A stretch of DNA of 64,000 nt from NCBI RefSeq assembly GCF_019801605.1, contig NZ_JAHVIT010000002.1, forward strand, positions 744,001 to 808,000. Direction: 5' to 3'. Both the position numbers and the translations under genes were made by a program. Positions 14,392-22,381 of the stretch are shown piece after piece. The notes beneath the pieces are model-generated. The model did no database searches, was not told the DNA's origin, and was given only the letters and a program-made list of their open reading frames with translations. Every line of letters begins with the position of its first letter. Position 1 is the first letter of the stretch. Source of the stretch: Maritimibacter alkaliphilus (lineage in GTDB: Bacteria; Pseudomonadota; Alphaproteobacteria; Rhodobacterales; Rhodobacteraceae).

Positions 14392-17043
14392 ATGAATTCT
14401 GCATGGAGCCCATACACAATGGCCGAATACCAGAATACCCTCGAGTTCGATGTCTCGCCCGCACCGGTCCTGTCATGGACGGAGGGGGAGATCGCTGATT
14501 TCCGGAATTCCGACGTCATGAGCGGCGGCAGTATTTCACAGGTCACGCAGGCGATCAATTTCACCACGGGGACAGACGTGCTTGGCCTCCAGGTGCTCTA
14601 CGAACAGGGCGGAGCCAGCAGCGGCCTGAACATCTACATCGAGGATGGTCAGCTCTTCGCTGCGGTCTGGGACGTGAATGACGGTGGCTGGGGTGTTGTG
14701 GAACTGTCGGCGGACATAGCCGGTGAGACACAGTACGAGGTGGCGCTGATCCTGGATGCGACGGTGGCAGATGGCGGGCTGGTCGCCTTGGTCCTGAACG
14801 GTGTCCAGGTGGATGCGGCCAGCGGTGTCGGTGCGATCCGGTCACTGGCGGATTCCATCGGGCTTGGCGAAGTGTCCGGCAAGACACGTATCGATGGCGC
14901 GGCCATTACCGATGACGCAACGTTCGGCGGGACGATCCACTGGGTCGAACAAATCCATGCCGTCCCGTCCGCGGCGTCCTATTCCGGCACGCCTGAGGTG
15001 GAGGGGCATGATGCCCTGATCGCCAGCCTGTCCGACGCGGCGCTCATCTTCGAATGGCAGGACGGCGACGATCTCACCATCGACAGTTCCGAGGCGCTCA
15101 ACGGGGGGCTCTTCGACGAAAAGACCCAGATCGTCAGTTTCACGACCGGCGACAACATCGACGATCTCCAGATGCTCTACGAACAGGGCGGCCGGACGCG
15201 CGGGCTGAACCTCTTCATCGAGGGCGGGACGCTCTATGCGGCTGTCTGGAACGGGGCGAAGGATGCCTGGGACTACACGGAACTGTCCGCCGCCGTGGAA
15301 GCGAACACGTCCTATGACGCGGTTCTCGTGATGGACGGGAACGCGGAGCAGACCGGAACAGCCTCGCTCTATCTCAACGGTGCTCTCGTGGATGAGGCCG
15401 GAGGGATCGGTGTGCTCCGCTCTCAGACCGGGGACGGTGCCGTTGGCCACGTGGACGGAAACACGCTCGTTCATGATCAGCGTGTCGGGGACGATGCCAG
15501 TTTCACGGGCACGATATCCTATGTGGCGGGCTACAACGACGCGGCGGATCCCGAGGGCGATACGGGTGGGGGCTTCGAGGAGCCTCCCGTCGAAGAGCCG
15601 CCCGTGGAGGAGCCACCTGTGGACGGGGGCGATGATGAAACCCCGCCCGATCCGGAAGAGGGGGGCTCCGACGGTTGGGCCTTCCAGGGCATCAGCCTCG
15701 ACTACGCCCGCAACGGGCTGGCCGTCCTGGCGGAATCGCAGCTTGCCATGGACGGGGTCGTCGAGATCAACGCGAACGCGGTTGCGATCGTCTCGCGCTA
15801 CCAGGTCGCGCATCAATGGGCGAGCGATGTCTATGCCGATGACTACTACACGGAGTCTCTGGCCAACATCACGCAGGCGATTCAGGATGCGCAGGCCCGC
15901 GGGCTCCAGATCCTTCTGAAGCCGCATCTCGGCGGGGCCGACGGCACCTGGTCGGGGAACCTGACGCCGAACGACGCGGACGCCTTCTTCGAGAGCTACA
16001 AGGCGCATATTCTCGACCTGGCGCGGATCGCGGAAGCCAATGATGTCGAGGTCTTCTCGCTCGGCAACGAGATGGGCGAGCTCTACGGCCCGGAGTACAC
16101 GGACTACTGGCTCGATATCATCACGGACGTGCGCGACATCTACAGCGGTGATGTGACCATCGCGGCGCAATACTGGCAGGCGGGCAATATCGAGTTCTGG
16201 GACGAGCTCGATTTCATCGGGATCAACGGGTATTTCCCGCTTTCCGATGCGCCGGTGCCGACGGTGGAGAAGCTCATCGCGGCCTGGACGACCATGGACT
16301 CGGGTCTCGCGCAGTGGCTCGGAATGTCGGTGGTGGACTATACGCAATCGCTCTCGGAGCAATATGACCTGCCGGTCATCTTCACGGAGATCGGCTTCCG
16401 CAGCATCGAAGGTGCGGCGAGCGATCCCGGGGACTACGACCTGGTTGGCGAGGTCAGCGAGGAAGCCCAGGCCAACATGATGGAAGCCTTCATGCAGGTC
16501 TGGGGCGAGCAGGGCGACTGGTTCGAGGGCAGCTTCCTCTGGGGCTGGAACGTCGCGCAGGGCCAGGACAACGACTACTCCGTCCAGGACCGGCTGGCCG
16601 AGGAGATCGTCGCCGACGCCTACGGCGCACAGGACGGGATCTTGCTGCCTGAAGACGAGGGCGGCCAGACCGAGATCACGCTGCGCGTGTCCGGGAAAGG
16701 GCCCGAGGACTTCACGCCGGAACTGCTCGTGAACCTCGACGGGCTGGACGTGGCCCTGCTGGACGTGACCGCAGTGCGCGCGGAGGGGGATTTCCAGGAG
16801 TTCACCATCACCGTCGACGACGCATCGCCCGAGGAATTGCGCCTGTTCTTCACCAACCCGGTCGACCAAACCGGGATCTACGTGGACTGGATCGACGTGA
16901 ATGGCCTGCACATCGAGGGGGAAGATGCCACTGACAACGCGGCCATTCCCGAGGGCTACCAGGACAACTCTGAATTCGCGTCCCTCTTCATGAATGGCGC
17001 GCTCAGCTTCTCGCTGGTCGATTCGGAGCTTCTGCTGCTCTGA
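14392..17043 (+). CDS. Secreted multidomain glycoside hydrolase (GH113-like) with two LamG-like domains and a CBM
   Basis: An 883-residue protein. Residues about 22-185 and 216-380 are duplicated beta-sandwich (concanavalin/LamG-like) domains sharing LYEQGG and a following GLNxxIExG segment. A Pro/Glu linker (about 393-423, repeated EEPPV) leads to a TIM-barrel hydrolase (about 425-745), with Glu560 in LGNEMGE as probable acid/base and Glu666 in FTEIGFRS as probable nucleophile. This arrangement fits clan-A families such as GH113 (beta-mannanase-like). Residues about 758-841 resemble CBM36/60 xylan-binding modules. There is no signal peptide; the C-terminus ends in DSELLLL, compatible with a type I secretion signal. 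ATG 14392 is preferred, and ATG 14419 is an alternative. Confidence 0.75.
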   Translation: MNSAWSPYTMAEYQNTLEFDVSPAPVLSWTEGEIADFRNSDVMSGGSISQVTQAINFTTGTDVLGLQVLYEQGGASSGLNIYIEDGQLFAAVWDVNDGGWGVVELSADIAGETQYEVALILDATVADGGLVALVLNGVQVDAASGVGAIRSLADSIGLGEVSGKTRIDGAAITDDATFGGTIHWVEQIHAVPSAASYSGTPEVEGHDALIASLSDAALIFEWQDGDDLTIDSSEALNGGLFDEKTQIVSFTTGDNIDDLQMLYEQGGRTRGLNLFIEGGTLYAAVWNGAKDAWDYTELSAAVEANTSYDAVLVMDGNAEQTGTASLYLNGALVDEAGGIGVLRSQTGDGAVGHVDGNTLVHDQRVGDDASFTGTISYVAGYNDAADPEGDTGGGFEEPPVEEPPVEEPPVDGGDDETPPDPEEGGSDGWAFQGISLDYARNGLAVLAESQLAMDGVVEINANAVAIVSRYQVAHQWASDVYADDYYTESLANITQAIQDAQARGLQILLKPHLGGADGTWSGNLTPNDADAFFESYKAHILDLARIAEANDVEVFSLGNEMGELYGPEYTDYWLDIITDVRDIYSGDVTIAAQYWQAGNIEFWDELDFIGINGYFPLSDAPVPTVEKLIAAWTTMDSGLAQWLGMSVVDYTQSLSEQYDLPVIFTEIGFRSIEGAASDPGDYDLVGEVSEEAQANMMEAFMQVWGEQGDWFEGSFLWGWNVAQGQDNDYSVQDRLAEEIVADAYGAQDGILLPEDEGGQTEITLRVSGKGPEDFTPELLVNLDGLDVALLDVTAVRAEGDFQEFTITVDDASPEELRLFFTNPVDQTGIYVDWIDVNGLHIEGEDATDNAAIPEGYQDNSEFASLFMNGALSFSLVDSELLLL

Positions 17044-17101
17044 GAGCGGGGGGCGCCACGGTGGCTCCCGGCTCGGTATCGCAAACTGCCGGAAAATCAC
17101 G

Positions 17102-17135
17102 CACCGCAGCCATTGGCTGCGGTGTCTTCGTTTTT
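17102..17135 (+). terminator. Rho-independent terminator after the GH113-like gene
   Basis: CACCGCAGCC (17102-17111), a 3-base spacer and GGCTGCGGTG (17115-17124) form a perfect 10-pair stem followed by TCTTCGTTTTTG. It ends the glycanase transcript and separates it from the glycosyltransferase/GH74-like pair. Confidence 0.9.
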
Positions 17136-17265
17136 GTGAACGGAACGTCAGAAGGTTTGCCGGGCCGGCCCTTGGCAGGCCGAGCGGGCCGCTCATACGA
17201 TGCGGGCAATACTATGACCGATTACTAAAAATGCTTGTTCGACCACTCTGGATGGATTGCTAGAG

Positions 17266-18288
17266 ATGAAATTGACCATTGGCATCAAGGCTCTCAACGA
17301 GAGCGAACATATCGAGAAGGTCCTGCAGAGCGCGCTGGCCGCGGCGGCGCCCTGGGGCGGCGAAGTTGTCCTTGCCGATAGCGGGTCGACCGACGGCACG
17401 GTGGAAATCGCCAACCGCTACCCGGTCCGGATCGTTCAGCTGACGAATTTTCAGGATCGCTCCTGCGGGGCGGGCGCGCAACTCGCCTTCCAGAATGCGC
17501 TGGGCGAGTATTTCTACCTGCTCGACGGGGACATGGTGCTGGACCCGGGCTTCCTGGACGAGGCCATTCCGCTGCTGGATGCCACGCCCGAGCTGGCGGG
17601 CGTCGGGGGGCAGGTGACCGAGGTGAACACCGAGGGGCACGGCTTCAAGATCCGGGCGATGGCCATGGCCGGACGGAACTGGCGCTCCGGCCCGGTGGAT
17701 CATCTCGATTGCGGCGGGCTCTATCGCGCCGAGGCGGTCCGTTCCGTCGGATACCTGGCGGATCGGAACCTGCATGCCTTCGAGGAGATGGAACTGGGCG
17801 CGCGGCTGCGTGCCGGTGGCTGGTCACTCGCACGTATCGACCGTCACGCCGTGGATCACTACGGCCACCAGCAGAACGGCTATCACCTCCTTCTGCGGCG
17901 GATGCGCAGCGGCTATGCCGGGGCGGTGGGCGAGGTGCTTCGCGGGGCCGTCGGCCGATCGCACCTGCCACAGGTGCTGGGCGCTTGCACTCATATCCGG
18001 AATGCCGCGATCGTGGTGGTCTGGTGGTGCCTGCTGCTCGTCGCGCTGCTGGGGCCCTGGTCGTGGACGGCCGGGGTGCTTGCGTTCCTCGCGCTCGTCG
18101 GGGTGCCGCTGGCGGCGCTCAGCTGGCGGCGCGGGTCCCTGAACCTGGGGATGTATTCGCTGGTGTCGTGGAACGTCACGGCAATCGGGTTGATCTCGGG
18201 CTTCTTCCGGCACCGTGTGCCCGCCGAGACCCCGCTCAACTGCACGGTCCTTCAGGACCCCGAGACCTTCTCTGCGACCGCGACATGA
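17266..18288 (+). CDS. Family 2 glycosyltransferase
   Basis: A 340-residue GT-A enzyme: N-terminal TIGIKALNESEHIEKVLQS, nucleotide-binding ADSGSTDGT, and the metal-binding DGD in YLLDGDMVLD. Acidic residues in HAFEEMELGARLR fit the catalytic-base region. Two or three hydrophobic segments at about 245-310 anchor it to the membrane. It would add a sugar to the lipid-linked EPS repeat unit. The start is taken at ATG 17266 rather than a TTG three codons upstream. Its stop overlaps the next start as ATGA (18285-18288), so it is translationally coupled to the GH74-like gene. Confidence 0.87.
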   Translation: MKLTIGIKALNESEHIEKVLQSALAAAAPWGGEVVLADSGSTDGTVEIANRYPVRIVQLTNFQDRSCGAGAQLAFQNALGEYFYLLDGDMVLDPGFLDEAIPLLDATPELAGVGGQVTEVNTEGHGFKIRAMAMAGRNWRSGPVDHLDCGGLYRAEAVRSVGYLADRNLHAFEEMELGARLRAGGWSLARIDRHAVDHYGHQQNGYHLLLRRMRSGYAGAVGEVLRGAVGRSHLPQVLGACTHIRNAAIVVVWWCLLLVALLGPWSWTAGVLAFLALVGVPLAALSWRRGSLNLGMYSLVSWNVTAIGLISGFFRHRVPAETPLNCTVLQDPETFSATAT

Positions 18289-20582
18289 CCTTTGTGACAT
18301 CCGCAGCCAGTGCGCTTCGCGCCGTTGCTTCGGTGTGCCTGCTGTCCACCGTGCCGGCCGCCCACGCCGAGACCTACGCCTGGAAAGAGGTCGCCATCGG
18401 CGCGGGGGGCTTCATCACAGGCTATTCCACCGACCGGACCGGGACGACACGAGTCATTCGCGCCGACGTCTACGGGGCGTACCGCTGGGAGGACGATGCG
18501 GACCGATGGGTGCAGATCGTCACCAGTGATGCCATGCCGGACGCGTTCCGGGACCAGAACGGCATGGTCGAGGGCGTCTATGCCCTGACCGTCGCGCCGA
18601 CGGACCCGGATCGGCTCTACATGGCCGCGCGTGACCGGCTCTTCACCTCTCGGGATGCGGGCCGGAGCTGGGCCGTCGCGGCCCCCCCGGCCGCGGGGGA
18701 GCTGGAGTTCGATCCGAACGATGCCTTCCGTCATTCCGGGCCCGCGCTTGCGGTCCTGCCCGACGACCCCGATCGCGCGTTCTTCGGGTCTCCGCAGCAG
18801 GGCGTCTGGCGGACGCTCAACGGCGGCGACACCTGGGAGCATGTCCCGGACATACCGGCCTCCGCGCCGCCCGCCGACGCGCCCGAGGCAGGCCTGCCCG
18901 GGATCCCGATCTGGACGCCGGGACCGGCACAGGTCTGGGCCTATCCGCCGGGCGGCGGCCTCTATGGCTCCACGGACGGCGGGATGACCTTCGCCAAGGT
19001 CGACACGGTGGGGGACACCGCGCCCTATCGCATCCGGCGTGCCGCGTTTCGGGGGAATGACTTCTATGCTGTCGGCGATGGCATCGACGGCCGTCCCGGC
19101 ATCTGGCGGCTGAGGGACGGCACATGGGCGAACCTTGCCGATCGTGCGGGGCTGTCGCCGCGGCGTGCCTTCGCGGGCATTGCCATGCTGGGAACGCCGG
19201 GGCACTTCATCGTCTCCGGCATCGGCGGCACGATGATGGTCACGCGGGACGACGGGCGCAGTTGGGCCCCTCTCGGGCGCGATGTCGTGATCCCGCCGAA
19301 GGAGCCGCCCTGGTTGCGGGTATCGGATCGCAGCTATTTCTCGGTCGGGTCCGTCATGACCGATCCGCTGGACCCGGACCTCCTGTGGCTGCCGACAGGG
19401 GTCGGCGTCTTCTCCGGCCGCGTCATCGGTGGCGAGATCCGCCTCGAGAGCCAATCCCGCGGGATCGAGGAGCTGGTCGCGAACGACGTGATCCACCCGG
19501 CCGGTCAGGCGCCGCTCTTCGCGGCCTGGGACTTCGGCATTCACCGCCGCGAGGACCTCGACAGTTTCTCGACGGGCTATGGCCCGCGGGAGCGGGTCCT
19601 GATCGCCGCGCAGCAACTGGACTGGAGCGCCGGAACACCCTCCTTCATCGTCACGAACGCCTCCGACACGCTGAGATGCTGCGACTATGACGGGGACGCG
19701 GTCCTGGCGGGCTACAGCGAAGACAGCGGGCGGACCTGGCAGAAGTTTGCGACCCTGCCGACGCCTCCGGGGCAATCCGCCGACGATCCCTTCCGCATGT
19801 CCTTCGGCAGTATCGCGGTGGCTTCGGATGACGTGAACACCATCGTCTGGATGCCGAGCTTTGGCCGGGCCCCGTTCTACACCCGCGACCGGGGGAAAAC
19901 CTGGACCCGGGTCGTCTTCGAGGGCGAGGTCCTGCCCAACACCGGCGCGCATCAGGCCTTCTATCTGAACCGCAAGGTCGTCACGGCGGATCGGACCCAG
20001 CCGGGCACGTTCTATATCCTTCACGATGGCGGGGCCGAGAACGGGCCGCTCGCAGGGCTCTGGCGGTCCGAGGACTACGGCCAGAGTTGGCAGCAGGTTC
20101 ATCGGGGCCCGGTGGCCGGAGACAGTGGCCAAAGCGCCAAGCTCCGCAGTGTTCCTGGGCACGCCGGCATGCTCTACGCCACGCCGGGCACGGCCCATGA
20201 CGATCCGGGGCTGTTCCGGTCCACGGACGGGGGCGCACATTGGGAGCGTCTGCCGCGGATTTCCCAAGTCGACGACATTGCCTTCGGCGTCGCCGCGGAG
20301 GGCGCGGAGTTCCCAGCGATCTACATTTCGGGCCGGGTCGAGGGTGTCTTTGGCATCTGGCGCTCGGTCGACGAGGGCGGGACTTGGCACAGGCTGGTCG
20401 ATTTTCCCCTCGGGCGGCTCGATCAGGTCACCGCGCTCGCTGCGGACCCGACGGATGAATTCGGCCTCGTCTATATCGCCTACCGGGGGTCAGGATGGGT
20501 CTATGGCCGACCCGAGGCCTGTTCCCCCGGCGCCTACGAGCAAGGCGACACGTCCTATTGTTTCGAGGTTGAGGGTCAATAA
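18285..20582 (+). CDS. GH74-like (Asp-box beta-propeller) exported glycanase
   Basis: A 765-residue protein with a signal peptide (cleavage likely after PAAHA, about residue 28). The mature N-terminus has the GH74 xyloglucanase layout: a WKEVAIGAGGFITG segment followed by ADVYGAYRW, whose Asp61 is the expected catalytic residue. Asp416 in AAWDFGIHR is a candidate second acid. At least eight Asp-box motifs (for example SRDAGRSW, NGGDTW, TRDDGRSW, SEDSGRTW, TRDRGKTW) indicate the tandem seven-bladed propellers of the family. Automated pipelines may call it sialidase because of the Asp boxes. ATGA overlap with the GT2 gene implies a function tied to the polymer, such as trimming or length control. 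Confidence 0.78.
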   Translation: MTFVTSAASALRAVASVCLLSTVPAAHAETYAWKEVAIGAGGFITGYSTDRTGTTRVIRADVYGAYRWEDDADRWVQIVTSDAMPDAFRDQNGMVEGVYALTVAPTDPDRLYMAARDRLFTSRDAGRSWAVAAPPAAGELEFDPNDAFRHSGPALAVLPDDPDRAFFGSPQQGVWRTLNGGDTWEHVPDIPASAPPADAPEAGLPGIPIWTPGPAQVWAYPPGGGLYGSTDGGMTFAKVDTVGDTAPYRIRRAAFRGNDFYAVGDGIDGRPGIWRLRDGTWANLADRAGLSPRRAFAGIAMLGTPGHFIVSGIGGTMMVTRDDGRSWAPLGRDVVIPPKEPPWLRVSDRSYFSVGSVMTDPLDPDLLWLPTGVGVFSGRVIGGEIRLESQSRGIEELVANDVIHPAGQAPLFAAWDFGIHRREDLDSFSTGYGPRERVLIAAQQLDWSAGTPSFIVTNASDTLRCCDYDGDAVLAGYSEDSGRTWQKFATLPTPPGQSADDPFRMSFGSIAVASDDVNTIVWMPSFGRAPFYTRDRGKTWTRVVFEGEVLPNTGAHQAFYLNRKVVTADRTQPGTFYILHDGGAENGPLAGLWRSEDYGQSWQQVHRGPVAGDSGQSAKLRSVPGHAGMLYATPGTAHDDPGLFRSTDGGAHWERLPRISQVDDIAFGVAAEGAEFPAIYISGRVEGVFGIWRSVDEGGTWHRLVDFPLGRLDQVTALAADPTDEFGLVYIAYRGSGWVYGRPEACSPGAYEQGDTSYCFEVEGQ

Positions 20583-20611
20583 CAGATATTTCGGGCGTTG
20601 TTCTGTTATTG
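20577..20611 (+). terminator. Inverted repeat across the stop codon of the GH74-like gene
   Basis: CAATAACAGA (20577-20586) and TCTGTTATTG (20602-20611) are perfect 10-base inverted repeats separated by 15 bases, and the TAA stop (20580-20582) lies in the left arm. It may act as a terminator or a 3'-end stabiliser. Confidence 0.5.
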
Positions 20612-21225
20612 TGCTCAATTCACGGCCTTTTGTCATAAAGTTCCAGGGCGCCTGCCATGTTTGATTGTTTTATTGCTTGCCTGGCGCGCAAATTCCGGCT
20701 GCTCTAGGTCAGGTTTATCGGTCGCGGGGCCGTGGAGGGGGGGTACCGTCCAAAGCTTTCAGACGGCAGCGTGGCGTGAGTGCCCGAGGGCTCCCATGAA
20801 CACAATGCGCCATGTCTATGCAGGTCCTGCGGGCAAAGGAGGGAGGCCGGTCGGGGGAGGACCACGGTGCCGGATGAGCGATCTGCCTGATCGTGCGCGC
20901 CGGAGGAGGCACCAAATCGCATGAATTGTGGGCTTTCGATTCGCCTTTTCGCGAGGCGGGTTCATTTTTTGCGGTTATTCACCGGCTGAAATCACCTCTT
21001 GGTTGTGCGAGGCGCTGGCATTGTGTTTCACTGTGCAGTGTAGATGCCTTGAAACCGCGCAATTCCGGCGCTTTCCCGAGATTTCCGGCGTCCTGCCTGC
21101 TGTATACGGCTGCCGATCTTGCCGCACTGCAGAGATTAAGTTTTGATTAAGACAAGAATGCGGCTGAATTTCGTCGCGCCCAAGCTGCCAACTTTCATCG
21201 ACTGCATTTTCATGGGGATTTCTCA
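20583..21225. other. Long intergenic region before the priming glycosyltransferase
   Basis: 643 bases, clearly A/T-richer than the coding DNA, with no supported gene. It contains the inverted repeat at 20577-20611 and the direct repeat at 21134-21151. The size and base composition suggest a heavily regulated promoter for the sugar transferase, as in other EPS loci, but I could not define the promoter elements. Confidence 0.5.
21134..21151. promoter_or_regulatory. Direct repeat GATTAAG-TTTT-GATTAAG
   Basis: Two identical heptamers start 11 bases apart (21134 and 21145), one helical turn, about 75 bases upstream of the sugar transferase start. This is the spacing expected for side-by-side binding of a regulator dimer. 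The identity of the regulator is unknown. Confidence 0.4.
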
Positions 21226-22017
21226 ATGAATGACTATGCAATGAGACAAGAAATTTTTCCTTTGGTGTCAAAGCCTCTGACCTGGGGTGACGCCGTCAAG
21301 GGTCGCTCCGCAATTCGCTCCGATGTGCCCAGTGTCGACGAGATGCAGACACTGCCTCGCGTCATCTTGCGCCGTTACACCGGGCACGCCTACGACCAGT
21401 TTCCCGGCGACCGCCACGACGAGTGGCTCATGCGCCTGCAGGACATCGTCATTGCCTCTGCCGCGCTCTTCCTTCTGTTGCCGTTCTTCATCGTCGCGGC
21501 CCTGGCCATCAAGCTCTCCTCGCGCGGCCCGGTGTTCTTCCGGCAGGACCGGTACGGTCTGAACGGCGAGATTTTCCGGATCTACAAGTTTCGGACCATG
21601 AAGGTCGACCAGGGGGATGCCAGCGGGCGCCAGCAAACCGTGCGCGACGACCCGCGCGTGACCTGGATCGGGAAGTTCCTGCGCAAGTCGAGCCTTGATG
21701 AACTGCCTCAGTTGCTCAACATCCTGCGCGGTGACATGGCTGTCGTCGGGCCGCGTCCCCATGTTCCGGGCATGATTGCCAACGGGGTGACGTACGAGAG
21801 CTTCGACGAGCGTTACATGGACCGCTGCAAGGTGCGCCCTGGCCTGACCGGGCTGGCGCAGATCAAGGGGTTCCGCGGAGAGACGAACAGCGAATACACC
21901 GCCCGGATGCGTCTGGAATACGATCTGCAATATATCGCGGAGCGCAGCGCACTGCTGAACCTCAAGATCTTCGTCGCGACACTGCGCGTCGAGTTCATCG
22001 GCGGTGGCGGTTACTGA
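21226..22017 (+). CDS. Undecaprenyl-phosphate sugar phosphotransferase (ExoY/WbaP-type priming enzyme)
   Basis: A 263-residue bacterial sugar transferase. After about 65 variable residues there is one membrane helix (about 76-97), then the conserved core: FFRQDRYGLNGEIFRIYKFRTM, with the catalytic Asp-Glu pair in SSLDELPQLLNILRGDMAVVGPRPH, and VRPGLTGLAQIKG. It transfers a sugar-1-phosphate (often Gal or Glc) onto undecaprenyl phosphate, starting repeat-unit synthesis. GGGGA precedes the ATG at 21226. It stands alone behind a long regulatory region and overlaps the tail of the opposite-strand small membrane protein gene by 7 bases. Confidence 0.93.
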   Translation: MNDYAMRQEIFPLVSKPLTWGDAVKGRSAIRSDVPSVDEMQTLPRVILRRYTGHAYDQFPGDRHDEWLMRLQDIVIASAALFLLLPFFIVAALAIKLSSRGPVFFRQDRYGLNGEIFRIYKFRTMKVDQGDASGRQQTVRDDPRVTWIGKFLRKSSLDELPQLLNILRGDMAVVGPRPHVPGMIANGVTYESFDERYMDRCKVRPGLTGLAQIKGFRGETNSEYTARMRLEYDLQYIAERSALLNLKIFVATLRVEFIGGGGY

Positions 22018-22202
22018 AGCAGGTAGATCACGAACCGGACCGTCAGGCCGATCATGATGGCACAGGACCCCCAGACCAGGAGGTTCTTGAAGAACAGGAC
22101 GGCACGGTGGTTTTCGCCACGCTCGTTGCCTGCCGGGCCCGAGCGTTGTGAGGCTGGCTTGCCTGCCGAATACTCAACAGAAGTGTCGGTTTCTTCCGTC
22201 AT
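22011..22202 (-). CDS. Small single-span membrane protein, 63 residues
   Basis: I do not recognise a family. The N-terminal 32 residues are polar (MTEETDTSVEYSAGKPASQR...) and the last 30 form one hydrophobic helix ending FVIYLLQ, so it is probably an N-in tail-anchored or single-span protein. An AGGCGG ribosome binding site sits about 4 bases before the ATG at 22202. Its 3' end overlaps the sugar transferase gene tail-to-tail by 7 bases, and it is divergent from the co-polymerase gene at 22382. It could be an accessory of the EPS assembly machinery, by location only. Confidence 0.6.
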   Translation of the reverse strand: MTEETDTSVEYSAGKPASQRSGPAGNERGENHRAVLFFKNLLVWGSCAIMIGLTVRFVIYLLQ

Positions 22203-22381
22203 CTACCGCCTGTCAACTATCGGATTGCACAAAAATCACTCGTACCTTGTTCAACCTAAGGCGCCAAGAGTTCTCTCGTCAACAACTACCGCCCCGTCGC
22301 GCCCGCGGGCAGACGTGACCGACACCGCCACAGAACTCCTTTTTTTCAAAGTCTCTAACACCAGAAATCGATCGGAAGCCC

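Noticed and set aside
14842-17196. 784-codon minus-strand frame opposite the GH113-like gene
   Set aside because: Shadow of the coding strand, no ribosome binding site or recognisable domain.
18252-20390. 712-codon minus-strand frame opposite the GH74-like gene
   Set aside because: Shadow frame; the plus-strand gene has a signal peptide, Asp boxes and a coupled start.
18285-20582. Annotation as exo-alpha-sialidase based on Asp boxes
   Set aside because: Sialidase hallmarks (FRIP motif, Arg triad) are not visible, while the N-terminal region matches GH74.
20893-21150. 85-codon plus-strand frame in the long intergenic region
   Set aside because: No ribosome binding site, atypical composition and no recognisable features; the region is better read as regulatory.
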